Assembly: GCA_022842785.1 (NCBI GenBank)
Contig: JALHOW010000001.1
Coordinates: 124,001 to 188,000 of the forward strand
DNA: 64,000 nucleotides
Origin: Hyphomicrobiaceae bacterium
Lineage (GTDB): Bacteria > Pseudomonadota > Alphaproteobacteria > Rhizobiales > Hyphomicrobiaceae
Direction: 5' to 3'
The translations under genes and the position numbers were made by a program. The notes under the pieces were generated by a model that was not told where the DNA came from, did not search any database, and worked only from the letters and a program-made list of their open reading frames with translations. Positions 45,997-54,216 of the stretch are shown one piece after another. Position 1 is the first letter of the stretch; the number at the start of each line of letters is the position of its first letter.

Positions 45997-46932
45997 TCAG
46001 GTGCGCCGCCGCTTTGATCGCGAAGCGGCGGCGAGAGATGCCGGCTCGCCCTTCGCAGCGCTTGGGAATGACGCAGTTGTGCGCACGACGTCCAGAAACG
46101 CCCTGATGAGGCGGCTGTGCGCGCGCTCGCGAAGATAGACGACATGCGCAGCCGTAAAGATTTCCGCATCGGAGATGCGCACGAGGCGCAATCGGGCGTC
46201 CGGGATGAATTCGGCCTCTGAGACGTAGCCAATGCCAATGCCGTGCATGACCGCCTCGCGGATGGCTTCGCGGCTGCCGATCTCGATGATTGTGCGCAGC
46301 TTGATGCCCCGATCCGCTGCAGCCGCCTCGAAAGCACGGCGCGTCGTCGAGCCCTGCTCCCGTGCAACAAAAGGCTCGTCCGCCAGCTCTTCCATGCGCA
46401 CGTTCTTGCGCCGCGCGAGCCTGTGATCGGCGGACATGAAGACCAGTACGGGATGGCGACGGTAAGGGATGGCGATGATGCGCTCGTCGGCATCGATGTG
46501 CGCAAGCACGGCGATATCGGACTTGTAGTCCAGCAGATCGCGCTGCACGGCCGATGAATTGCCGATCGACATGCTGAGCGTGATGCCAGGATAGCGCTGA
46601 TTGAAAGCGGCCAGCATCTCGGTGACGTGATAGGGACCGACGGCGCCGATGCGCAGTTGGCCTGTGCGTAGCCCTTTTGTTGCCGCCAGGAACTCGCGCG
46701 CCTCTTTCTCTTCCGCAAACAGTCGCAGCGTGATGGCGTGAAGATCGCGGCCCGAAGGCGTCAACTCGCTACGCCGGTTCCGCCGATAGAACAGCTCGAC
46801 GCCGAACTCCGCCTCCAGCGCCTTGATCTGCGCCGTAAGTGTGGGCTGGCTCACGTTGAGGGAGGTCGCGCCGGCGATAAAACCACCGGAACTCGCCACG
46901 GCATGAAACGATCTGAGCTGTGTTAGATTCAT
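45997..46932 (-). CDS. LysR family regulator of the phosphonate cluster
   Basis: A 311-residue LysR protein beginning M-N-L-T-Q-L-R-S-F-H-A-V-A. The DNA-binding domain has L-N-V-S-Q-P-T-L-T-A-Q-I-K-A-L-E, followed by an effector domain. It resembles LysR proteins associated with aminoethylphosphonate catabolism, in my judgement. It is divergent from the iron alcohol dehydrogenase gene, the normal arrangement for a LysR activator and its target. A GTG six bases upstream (46938) is an alternative start. A perfect ATAGA-N5-TCTAT palindrome overlaps the start codon, hinting at autoregulation. No Pho box is visible. Confidence 0.88.
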   Translation of the reverse strand: MNLTQLRSFHAVASSGGFIAGATSLNVSQPTLTAQIKALEAEFGVELFYRRNRRSELTPSGRDLHAITLRLFAEEKEAREFLAATKGLRTGQLRIGAVGPYHVTEMLAAFNQRYPGITLSMSIGNSSAVQRDLLDYKSDIAVLAHIDADERIIAIPYRRHPVLVFMSADHRLARRKNVRMEELADEPFVAREQGSTTRRAFEAAAADRGIKLRTIIEIGSREAIREAVMHGIGIGYVSEAEFIPDARLRLVRISDAEIFTAAHVVYLRERAHSRLIRAFLDVVRTTASFPSAAKGEPASLAAASRSKRRRT

Positions 46933-46945
46933 AGACACAATCTAT
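46931..46945. promoter_or_regulatory. LysR-type operator candidate (T-N11-A palindrome)
   Basis: ATAGACACAATCTAT is a 15-bp perfect inverted repeat (ATAGA, five bases, TCTAT) fitting the LysR T-N11-A rule. It covers the first bases of the lysR gene and lies 140 bases before the divergent alcohol dehydrogenase gene; TATCGATA overlaps its right end. It is a plausible binding site for autoregulation and activation of the cluster. Confidence 0.5.
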
Positions 46946-47084
46946 CGATAACGGCGGAAAAATCAATTTGTCGCAGATGGGGCATGATGAGAGCCTGATC
47001 CGGCCAGCTACAAGGTCTCCGCGACCGACGGGTCCATAGAGCCCCGAGCAGGCATCCCTTCGTGGTGGGGACTGGGCGGAACGC

Positions 47085-48170
47085 ATGTGGGCCTACAGCA
47101 ATCCCGTCAGGATCGAGTTTGGTGCCGGTGCCGCCGGCAAACTCGGCAAGATCATCGGCCGTCGCCGTTGGGCTCTCGTCACGTACGACATGCCCGTCTT
47201 TCGCGGGATCGCCGCCAGCATTCAGGCCGAAGCAGGCCCGCCGTCGGTCGTCATCGACAACATCGTCACCAATCCGGATGTCAGGGATCTGGCACTTTCC
47301 TGCCGGCAGTTCGCTGCGGCGCCGTCGAAACCCGAGGTGATCGTCGCGCTCGGGGGCGGATCGATCATCGATGCTGCAAAAGTCGTCGCTGCTGCCCAGG
47401 GTGATTTCGCGCGCGTGATGAATGCGCTGACCGGCGGCGCGGCTCTGGATGGCTCTACCTTCACGCCCATCATCGCCGTGCCGTCGACAGCAGGAACCGG
47501 CAGCGAAGTCACCTCCTGGGCCACCGTGTGGGACCAGGAGAGCGGCAACAAGTACTCGCTCGCCCACGGCGCGCTCTATCCCGAGGTCGCCATTGTCGAT
47601 CCTCAGCTCACGCTCGGCGCACCGCAGGGACTGACGCTCGCGACCGGTCTCGATGCGCTTTCGCACGCGCTCGAGAGCATATGGAACGTGAGCGCGAACC
47701 CGATCTCGTCCAATCATGCCGTCGCCGCCGCGCGCGAGATCCTGGACGTGCTCCCCAAGCTGATGAAGGATCTCGGTAACGCTGAGTTGCGCGAGCGCCA
47801 GGCGCGTGCTGCCCTGATGGCGGGGCTCGCCTTCTCGAATACAAAGACCGCGCTTGCTCACAATATCTCGTACGACATCACACTGCACGCGGGCACGGTG
47901 CACGGTATCGCGTGCTCGTTCTCGCTGCCGACGGTCATGCGCTGGTCTCTGGGCCGTAGCGCTGCTTGCGACGCGACGCTGCGGCGCATTCTCGGCGATG
48001 ATCTCACGGTTGGCGCAGAACGATTGACGGCATTCCTGGAAGGGCTCGGCGTGTCGACCCGTCCTTCATCTTACGGACTGTCCCCGGCGGACTGGCGGGC
48101 CCTCGTCACGAAGGCCTCGCAGGGTGAGAGGGGGCGCAACTTCATCGGACGGCACGATCTGGCCGATTGA
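47085..48170 (+). CDS. Phosphonate-associated iron-containing alcohol dehydrogenase
   Basis: A 361-residue group III alcohol dehydrogenase starting MWAYSNPVRIEFGAG. The NAD-binding G-G-G-S-I-I-D lies at 90-96, and metal ligands D190, H194, H259 and H273 have the spacing of FucO. The H273-G-I-A-C-S-F-S-L-P segment is typical of the phosphonate-associated subgroup as I recall it (phosphonoacetaldehyde reductase-like). Next to phnA and phnY, it most likely interconverts 2-hydroxyethylphosphonate and phosphonoacetaldehyde; running in the oxidative direction it would feed PhnY. It ends 11 bases before phnA. Confidence 0.87.
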   Translation: MWAYSNPVRIEFGAGAAGKLGKIIGRRRWALVTYDMPVFRGIAASIQAEAGPPSVVIDNIVTNPDVRDLALSCRQFAAAPSKPEVIVALGGGSIIDAAKVVAAAQGDFARVMNALTGGAALDGSTFTPIIAVPSTAGTGSEVTSWATVWDQESGNKYSLAHGALYPEVAIVDPQLTLGAPQGLTLATGLDALSHALESIWNVSANPISSNHAVAAAREILDVLPKLMKDLGNAELRERQARAALMAGLAFSNTKTALAHNISYDITLHAGTVHGIACSFSLPTVMRWSLGRSAACDATLRRILGDDLTVGAERLTAFLEGLGVSTRPSSYGLSPADWRALVTKASQGERGRNFIGRHDLAD

Positions 48171-48181
48171 GGGGGAAGAGC

Positions 48182-49426
48182 ATGGCAACGAGCACGGAAC
48201 CTGTCGTCGTCAATGGCCGCACCTACCGGCGCCCAGGTGCGCCGACCGTCGTCATTTGCATCGACGGCTCCGAACCCGGCTATATCGAGCGCACCATCGA
48301 GGCTGGCGTCGCGCCGACGTTCGCGCGCTTCATGAAGACGGGCGCAAACCTCATCGCCGAGTGCGTCATTCCGAGCTTCACCAATCCCAACAATCTCTCG
48401 ATCATCACTGGCCGCCCGCCGGCCGTGCACGGCATCGCAGGCAACTTCTTCTACGATCCTGCCAGCGGCACCGAAGTGATGATGAACGACCCCAAGTTCA
48501 TGCGTGCGCCGACCATCCTCGCGGGCTTCCACGGCGCGGGCTGTAAGGTCGCGATGGTAACGGCCAAGGATAAGCTGCGCCTGCTGCTTTCGAACGGTCT
48601 CGACTATGCAAGCGGGCGCGCGATTGCCTTCTCCTCCGAGCGCGCCGACAAGGCGAACAAGGCTGATAATGGCATCGAAAATGTCACGCGCTTCGTCGGT
48701 ATGGAGGTGCCAGACGTCTACTCCGCTGCGCTCTCGGAGTTCGTCTTCGCAGCAGGCGTCAAGCTGGCCGAGACCTTCCGCCCGGATCTCATGTATCTCT
48801 CGACGACGGACTACATTCAGCACAAGTGTGCGCCCGGATCCAGCATCGCCAACGATTTCTACGCGATGATCGACGGCTATCTCGCGCGCCTCGATGCACT
48901 CGGCTGCACCATCGTCGCGACCGCCGACCATGGCATGAACGACAAGCATCTCGCCGACAAAACGCCCGACGTCCTCTACCTTGAGCCGCTATTTGAAGGC
49001 TGGATCGGCGCGGAGAAGGCACGCGTCATCCTGCCGATCACTGATCCTTACGTCGTGCATCACGGTGCGCTCGGCTCGTTCGCGACCGTTTACCTGCCGC
49101 AGGGCACGAATGTCGCCGAACTCATTTTGAAGCTCAAGTCAACGCCGGGCGCGGAGCGTGCGCTCACCCGTGCGGAAGCGTGCGCGGAGTTCGAGCTGCC
49201 GCCGGATCGTATCGGCGACATCGTCGTCATATCGACTCGGAACAAGACGCTCGGAACGGCGCCAGCCAAGCACGATCTCTCAGGCTTGACCGAGCCGCTG
49301 CGGTCGCACGGCGGCCTCACCGAGCAGCGTGTGCCCATGATCTCGAACCGCAAGATCAAGCTCACGCCGGGGCATCGCCTTCGCACGTTCGATGTATTCT
49401 CCGTCGCGCTCAACGACACGTATTGA
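48182..49426 (+). CDS. phnA: Phosphonoacetate hydrolase
   Basis: A 414-residue enzyme of the alkaline phosphatase superfamily that splits phosphonoacetate into acetate and phosphate using two zinc ions. The expected catalytic set is visible: D28, nucleophile T67 (S-F-T-N-P-N-N), D210, H214 (T-T-D-Y-I-Q-H-K), D249, H250 (A-D-H-G-M-N-D) and H376 (S-H-G-G-L-T-E). From memory these match S. meliloti PhnA (29, 68, 211, 215, 250, 251, 377) with a constant shift of one. GGGGGAAGAGC precedes the ATG. phnY follows after nine bases. Confidence 0.95.
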   Translation: MATSTEPVVVNGRTYRRPGAPTVVICIDGSEPGYIERTIEAGVAPTFARFMKTGANLIAECVIPSFTNPNNLSIITGRPPAVHGIAGNFFYDPASGTEVMMNDPKFMRAPTILAGFHGAGCKVAMVTAKDKLRLLLSNGLDYASGRAIAFSSERADKANKADNGIENVTRFVGMEVPDVYSAALSEFVFAAGVKLAETFRPDLMYLSTTDYIQHKCAPGSSIANDFYAMIDGYLARLDALGCTIVATADHGMNDKHLADKTPDVLYLEPLFEGWIGAEKARVILPITDPYVVHHGALGSFATVYLPQGTNVAELILKLKSTPGAERALTRAEACAEFELPPDRIGDIVVISTRNKTLGTAPAKHDLSGLTEPLRSHGGLTEQRVPMISNRKIKLTPGHRLRTFDVFSVALNDTY

Positions 49427-49435
49427 GGTGCAGAC

Positions 49436-50887
49436 ATGACCATCATGCCGAAACTCCCCGCCCGCTCCGAAGCCATGCGCATCGCTGGCAAGCGCGTCAC
49501 GACCGACGACGTCATCGAGGTGCGCAATCCCTACGACAAATCGCTCGTCGGCACCGTGCCGATGGCCCGCCCAGAGCACGTGCGCGAGGCGTTCGCCAAG
49601 GCCAAGGCCTACAAGCCGAAGCTCTCACGCTACGAGCGTCAGCAGATCCTGCTGAAGACGGCCGATATTCTCGCCGCGCGCCGCGAAGAGTTCGCGAAGC
49701 TCATCTCGGCGGAGTCGGGCCTTTGCTGGAAGGACGCCATCTACGAGGCGACGCGCGCTTATGACGTGTGGTCCTTTGCTGGCCAGCTCTCGATCCGCGA
49801 CGATGGCGAGCAGTTCTCCTGCGACATCTCTCCCAATGGCAAGGCGCGCAAGATCTTCACGACGCGCGTGCCGCTGCTCGGTGTGATCTCGGCCATCACG
49901 CCCTTCAATCATCCTCTCAACATGGTGAGCCACAAGCTCGCGCCAGCCATCGCGACCAACAACCGCCTTGTGCTGAAGCCGACCGAGCTGACGCCTCTGA
50001 CGGCGCTCGCGCTCGCCGATGTGATCTACGAGGCGGGGCTGCCGCCCGAGATGCTGTCCGTGGTGACGGGCAATCCCGGGACCATGGGCGACTCCATGAT
50101 CACCGATCCCGACTGCGATCTGATCACCTTCACGGGGTCCGTGCGCGTCGGCAAGTACATCGCGGAGAAGGCCGGCTACCGTCGCCTCGTGCTCGAGCTC
50201 GGCGGAAACGATCCGCTGATCGTCATGGAGGATGCCGACCTCGACAAGGCCGCCGAGCTGGCCGTTCAGGGCGCGACCAAGAACTCGGGCCAGCGCTGCA
50301 CAGCGGTGAAACGCATACTCGTCGTGGAGTCCGTAGCAGACGCATTCTCGAAGCTGGTCGTCGAGAAGGCGAAGAAGATCAAGTTCGGCAATCCGGCCGA
50401 TTCTTCCATCGATGTCGGGACCGTCATTCACGAGCGTGCGGCGAAGCTATTCGAGGAGCGCGTAAACAGCGCCGTAGCGGAGGGCGCCAAGGTTCTCTAT
50501 GGCGCCAAGCGTGAGGGCGCGCTCTTTCCGCCGACCGTAGTCGACCACATTCCCTATATGGCCGAGCTCGTGCACGAGGAGACGTTCGGGCCGGTCATCC
50601 CGATCATTCGCGTGCCCGACAACATCGACGATGTCATTCGCATCTCGAACTCGACGGCTTACGGGCTGTCGTCGGGCGTCTGCACCAACCGTCTCGACTA
50701 CATCACGCGCTTCATCGCCGAACTCGACGTCGGCACCGTGAACATCTGGGAAGTGCCGGGCTATCGCATCGAGATGTCGCCCTTCGGCGGCATCAAGGAT
50801 TCGGGCCTCGGCTACAAGGAAGGTGTGTGGGAAGCCATGAAGAGCTTCACCAACGTGCGCACGTACTCGCTCCCCTGGAGCGCGTGA
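49436..50887 (+). CDS. phnY: Phosphonoacetaldehyde dehydrogenase
   Basis: A 483-residue aldehyde dehydrogenase that oxidises phosphonoacetaldehyde to phosphonoacetate with NAD+. It has N159 in P-F-N-H-P, general base E254, and R287-C288 in G-Q-R-C-T-A-V-K-R. Arginines 107, 287 and 444 line up with the phosphonate-binding arginines reported for S. meliloti PhnY (108, 290, 447), which sets it apart from ordinary ALDHs. The gene follows phnA closely. The TRAP genes start 134 bases later, and no terminator is visible between them. Confidence 0.93.
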   Translation: MTIMPKLPARSEAMRIAGKRVTTDDVIEVRNPYDKSLVGTVPMARPEHVREAFAKAKAYKPKLSRYERQQILLKTADILAARREEFAKLISAESGLCWKDAIYEATRAYDVWSFAGQLSIRDDGEQFSCDISPNGKARKIFTTRVPLLGVISAITPFNHPLNMVSHKLAPAIATNNRLVLKPTELTPLTALALADVIYEAGLPPEMLSVVTGNPGTMGDSMITDPDCDLITFTGSVRVGKYIAEKAGYRRLVLELGGNDPLIVMEDADLDKAAELAVQGATKNSGQRCTAVKRILVVESVADAFSKLVVEKAKKIKFGNPADSSIDVGTVIHERAAKLFEERVNSAVAEGAKVLYGAKREGALFPPTVVDHIPYMAELVHEETFGPVIPIIRVPDNIDDVIRISNSTAYGLSSGVCTNRLDYITRFIAELDVGTVNIWEVPGYRIEMSPFGGIKDSGLGYKEGVWEAMKSFTNVRTYSLPWSA

Positions 50888-51021
50888 GCGCATTGCGTAT
50901 CGTCAGACAGTCGGAGATCTCGAGCACGAAATCCTGAGCAAAACCGTCCAGAGCCGCCAACGAAGGCGGTCAGAAGACGGATCGGAAACAAGCAGAAGCA
51001 GCACCAGGAGGAAACCGAAAG

Positions 51022-52125
51022 ATGCTACGCCGAAGCTTTCTGATGGCGGCCGGAGCCGCCTTTGCCGTCGTCGCCATGGCAGCCGCACCTGCGCTCGCTC
51101 AGCAGGGACAGTTCAAGTGGAAGCTGCAGAGCGCGAACCCGACGGGGACGCCCCACGACGTGCTTCTGAAGACACTCGCGACGAACGTCGACAAGATGTC
51201 GGCCGGGCGCCTCAAGATCGAGATCATGCCGAGCGGCGCGGTCGTCAATCCCAACGAGATCCTCGACGCCGTGAACAAGGGACTCGTCGATGCAGGCCAG
51301 TGGTGGACTCACTACGCCATCGGCAAGCATCCCGCGGGCGGCCTGTTCAGCGCGCCGCTCGGCGGCTCCGCGAGTGGGCTCGATCAGAACTCGCATATTG
51401 CCTGGTATTTGAAGGGCGGCGGCCGCGATCTCTACATCGAATACTACACGAAGATGCTGCGCGCGGACGTCATGCCGTTCCTCTACGCCCCAGATGGCCC
51501 CGAGGCGCTCGGCTGGTTCAAGAAGCCGGTCACGTCGGTCGAGGATTTCAAGAAGCTGCGTTTCCGTATTTCATCCGGCTTGCCGAGCCAGGTGCTCAAG
51601 GAACTCGGCGGCGTTCCGATGAATCTCGCGGCTGCTGAGCTCATTCCGGCAGCCGAGCGCGGCGTCATCGATGGCGTCGAGTGGATCAATCCTGCGAACG
51701 ACCTCAAAGTTGGCCTGCAGGATGTTTTCAAGTTCTACTCGATCCAGGGATTGCATCAGGCGATCGATATTGCCGACATCGTCATCAATGGCAAGAAGTG
51801 GCGCGAGCTACCGCCGGACCTCCAGGCTATCGTCGAAGTCGCCATGATGGCCTCGCTCTACGAGGCACAGATCTACTTCATCCACGAGAACGCCAAGGCG
51901 CTGCAGGAGTTGCAGGCCAAGGGCGTGACGATGTTCGATGCGCCGGCCGACTATGCACCGGCGTGGATTGCGGCATCGAAGAAAGTTCTGGGGCAGCTCG
52001 AGGAGAAGAACGAGTTCTTCAAGAAAGTCCTCGATTCACAGCGTGCCTTCGCGAAGGTCGTCGTGCCCTACACGCGCGAGACCTCGAAACTCTCGACGCT
52101 GATCGCGGGCGCTGCTGCTCAGTAG
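51022..52125 (+). CDS. TRAP transporter substrate-binding protein (DctP family)
   Basis: A 367-residue periplasmic binding protein with a signal peptide (R-R-S-F-L-M-A-A-G-A-A, ending A-L-A-Q). The DctP fold shows in W-K-L-Q-S-A-N-P-T-G-T-P, M-S-A-G-R-L-K-I-E-I-M-P-S-G-A-V-V, and the ligand-binding R-F-R-I-S-S-G and E-L-I-P-A-A-E-R-G-V-I-D-G-V-E-W. DctP proteins bind a carboxylate or similar anion through a conserved arginine, so an anionic phosphonate fits. Placement after phnA-phnY suggests it captures the phosphonate substrate. CAGGAGGAAACC precedes the ATG. Confidence 0.9.
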   Translation: MLRRSFLMAAGAAFAVVAMAAAPALAQQGQFKWKLQSANPTGTPHDVLLKTLATNVDKMSAGRLKIEIMPSGAVVNPNEILDAVNKGLVDAGQWWTHYAIGKHPAGGLFSAPLGGSASGLDQNSHIAWYLKGGGRDLYIEYYTKMLRADVMPFLYAPDGPEALGWFKKPVTSVEDFKKLRFRISSGLPSQVLKELGGVPMNLAAAELIPAAERGVIDGVEWINPANDLKVGLQDVFKFYSIQGLHQAIDIADIVINGKKWRELPPDLQAIVEVAMMASLYEAQIYFIHENAKALQELQAKGVTMFDAPADYAPAWIAASKKVLGQLEEKNEFFKKVLDSQRAFAKVVVPYTRETSKLSTLIAGAAAQ

Positions 52126-52136
52126 CGCGCCGGACA

Positions 52137-52181
52137 TCATGACATCCCGGGGCCCGCACGAACGGGCTCCGGTTCCCATGA
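52137..52181 (+). terminator. Intercistronic hairpin between dctP and dctQ genes
   Basis: CCGG/GGCCCG (52147-52156) pairs with CGGGCT/CCGG (52163-52172) over CACGAA, and TCATG (52137-52141) with CATGA (52177-52181) at the base. It starts 11 bases after the dctP stop and lacks a T-tract. It probably limits readthrough or stabilises dctP mRNA. Confidence 0.65.
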
Positions 52182-52249
52182 CAGATTGTTTGCCTGTCGC
52201 TACCGGTCGCCAAGGCGCGCTTCGGGAGCGAAGGAGAAGGGCAGCGCTC

Positions 52250-52786
52250 ATGAATGCCGTCGATCGCGTGACCCATGTCATCGACCAGATCAGCATCTGG
52301 ACGGGCAAGACCGTCGCCTGGCTGATCTTTCCGATGTTCGGAGTCCTGGTCTTCGAGGTACTCGTTCGTAAGCTTTATCAGCCGACGATCTGGGCGAACG
52401 ACGTAGCTACGATGGCGTACGGGGCGCACTTCTCGCTTGCTGCCGCCTATGCGCTCAGCCTGCAGAAGCACATCCGCACGGACTTCCTCACGCAATACCT
52501 CTCGCTGCGTGCGCAGCTCTGGCTGGATATCGTGCAGTACGTCGTGTTCTTCCTGCCGGGCATGATGATGTTCCTGTGGCTCAGCTGGGAGTTCGCGGAG
52601 GAATCCTGGTTCTTCCGGGAAGAGCTCATCACGTCGTGGCGTCCGCCCGCCTACTGGTACAAGACCGTCATTCCGGTCACGGCCGCGCTTCTTCTCCTGC
52701 AAGGCATCGCCGAGGTTTTGAAGTGCTTCCGAGCGCTGCAGACCGGCGTCGACTACCGCAAGGTCGAGCCGACCGAGGTCACCTGA
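52250..52786 (+). CDS. TRAP transporter small permease (DctQ family)
   Basis: A 178-residue membrane protein with four hydrophobic helices, the topology of DctQ. It has R-K-L-Y-x-P-T-I-W-A-N-D-V-A-T near the second helix, a DctQ hallmark, and K-H-I-R-T-D-F-L in the loop. It pairs with the large permease at 52837. The frame is open further upstream, but AAGGAGAAGGG before ATG 52250 fixes the start. Confidence 0.88.
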   Translation: MNAVDRVTHVIDQISIWTGKTVAWLIFPMFGVLVFEVLVRKLYQPTIWANDVATMAYGAHFSLAAAYALSLQKHIRTDFLTQYLSLRAQLWLDIVQYVVFFLPGMMMFLWLSWEFAEESWFFREELITSWRPPAYWYKTVIPVTAALLLLQGIAEVLKCFRALQTGVDYRKVEPTEVT

Positions 52787-52836
52787 ATGACCTCGCGCCC
52801 GCCCTTTGGTGAAACAGGCATTCCCGAGTGCAATCC

Positions 52837-54153
52837 ATGAGCCTCGAAGTCCTCGGCCTCGTCTTGATCGGTATCCTGTTCCTGGTGATCCTGGCGGGCT
52901 TTCCGATCTCCTTCACACTGTTCTTCCTGGGTATGGCCTTCGGCTACTACGGGCTCGGGGATCGCGTCTTTCACCTCATGACCTACCAGTACTTCTCCAC
53001 CATGATGGAGACGGTGCTGGCAGCGGTCGCGCTCTTCACGTTCATGGGGTACGTGCTTGAAAGCTCGGGCCTCATGGGCCGGCTCTTCCATGCCATTCAG
53101 CTCGCCTTCGGTCGCCGTCACGGCTCGCTCTACATCGCCACGATCTTCACAGCGACGCTGTTCGCCGCTGCCACAGGGATCGTCGGCGCTTCGGTCGCCA
53201 TCATCGGACTGATGGCCGGCCCGATCATGCTGAAACGCGGCTACGATCCGGCGCTCTCAGCGGGGACGATCACGGCCGGCGGCACCCTCGGCATTCTGCT
53301 CCCGCCGAGCGTGATGCTGGTCGTCATGGGACCGTCGTTCCAAGTATCGATCGCCCGGCTCTACGCCGCCGCCATCATTCCCGGCCTGCTGCTGTCGTTC
53401 CTGTATCTGGCCTATACGCTCGGCCGCACGTGGCTGAGGCCGCAGCTCGGTCCGCCCCTGCCGCCCGAAGAGCTGAACGTCGCCAAGGGCTATATCTTCA
53501 AGGAACTCGTCCTCGGATTTCTCCCGCCTACGTTCCTCATCCTCCTGACGCTCGGCGCGATCATTTCCGGCTGGGCGACGCCCACAGAGGGTGCAGCGCT
53601 CGGTTGCGTGGGCGCGATCGTCATCACGGGCCTCAACGGCCAGCTCACCTTTGCCGTGATGAAGGATGCCGCCTTCCGCACGGCCCAGACCACGGCGATG
53701 GTCATGATCCTGCTCGCCGCGTCGACATTCATGGGGTCGGTATTCTCGGCTTTCGGCACGCCGAAATTCCTGGCCGATACGATCCTGGCCTGGGACATCC
53801 CCGCCGGTCTGCTCATCGTGAGCATTCTGGCGGTCTGCTTCCTCCTCGGGTGGCCCCTGGAGTGGGTGCCGATCGTGGTGATTATCGTTCCGATCTTCCT
53901 GCCGCTGCTCCAGGGCCTGCAGATCGACATGCTCTGGTTCAGCATTCTGGTGGCGGTCACGCTCCAGACCTGCTGGCTCTCACCGCCAGTCGCGCTATCG
54001 GCCTACTATTTGAAGGCCGTAGTGCCGTCGTGGGACCTCTGGCAGATCTATCGCGGCATGATGCCGTTCATGATCCTGCAGTGGATCTGCGTGCTGCTCA
54101 TATACTTCTTCCCGGATATTGCATTATTCCTGCCCAACCTTTGGTACAAATAG
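52837..54153 (+). CDS. TRAP transporter large permease (DctM family)
   Basis: A 438-residue permease with about 11-12 transmembrane helices, with A-G-F-P-I-S-F-T-L, G-I-V-G-A-S-V-A-I-I-G and L-G-I-L-L-P-P-S-V-M-L near the first half. The C terminus has L-Q-T-C-W-L-S-P-P-V-A-L-S-A-Y-Y-L-K. It carries the Na+-driven transport step. A GTG nine bases upstream (52828) is an alternative start. It is 63 bases before the Na/Pi gene, on the same strand, without a visible terminator. Confidence 0.92.
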   Translation: MSLEVLGLVLIGILFLVILAGFPISFTLFFLGMAFGYYGLGDRVFHLMTYQYFSTMMETVLAAVALFTFMGYVLESSGLMGRLFHAIQLAFGRRHGSLYIATIFTATLFAAATGIVGASVAIIGLMAGPIMLKRGYDPALSAGTITAGGTLGILLPPSVMLVVMGPSFQVSIARLYAAAIIPGLLLSFLYLAYTLGRTWLRPQLGPPLPPEELNVAKGYIFKELVLGFLPPTFLILLTLGAIISGWATPTEGAALGCVGAIVITGLNGQLTFAVMKDAAFRTAQTTAMVMILLAASTFMGSVFSAFGTPKFLADTILAWDIPAGLLIVSILAVCFLLGWPLEWVPIVVIIVPIFLPLLQGLQIDMLWFSILVAVTLQTCWLSPPVALSAYYLKAVVPSWDLWQIYRGMMPFMILQWICVLLIYFFPDIALFLPNLWYK

Positions 54154-54216
54154 CTGAGGAGAGTCGGGTGGCGTGCCTGAATTGGGCGCGCTGCCGATGG
54201 TCCTGGAGGTGCCTAT

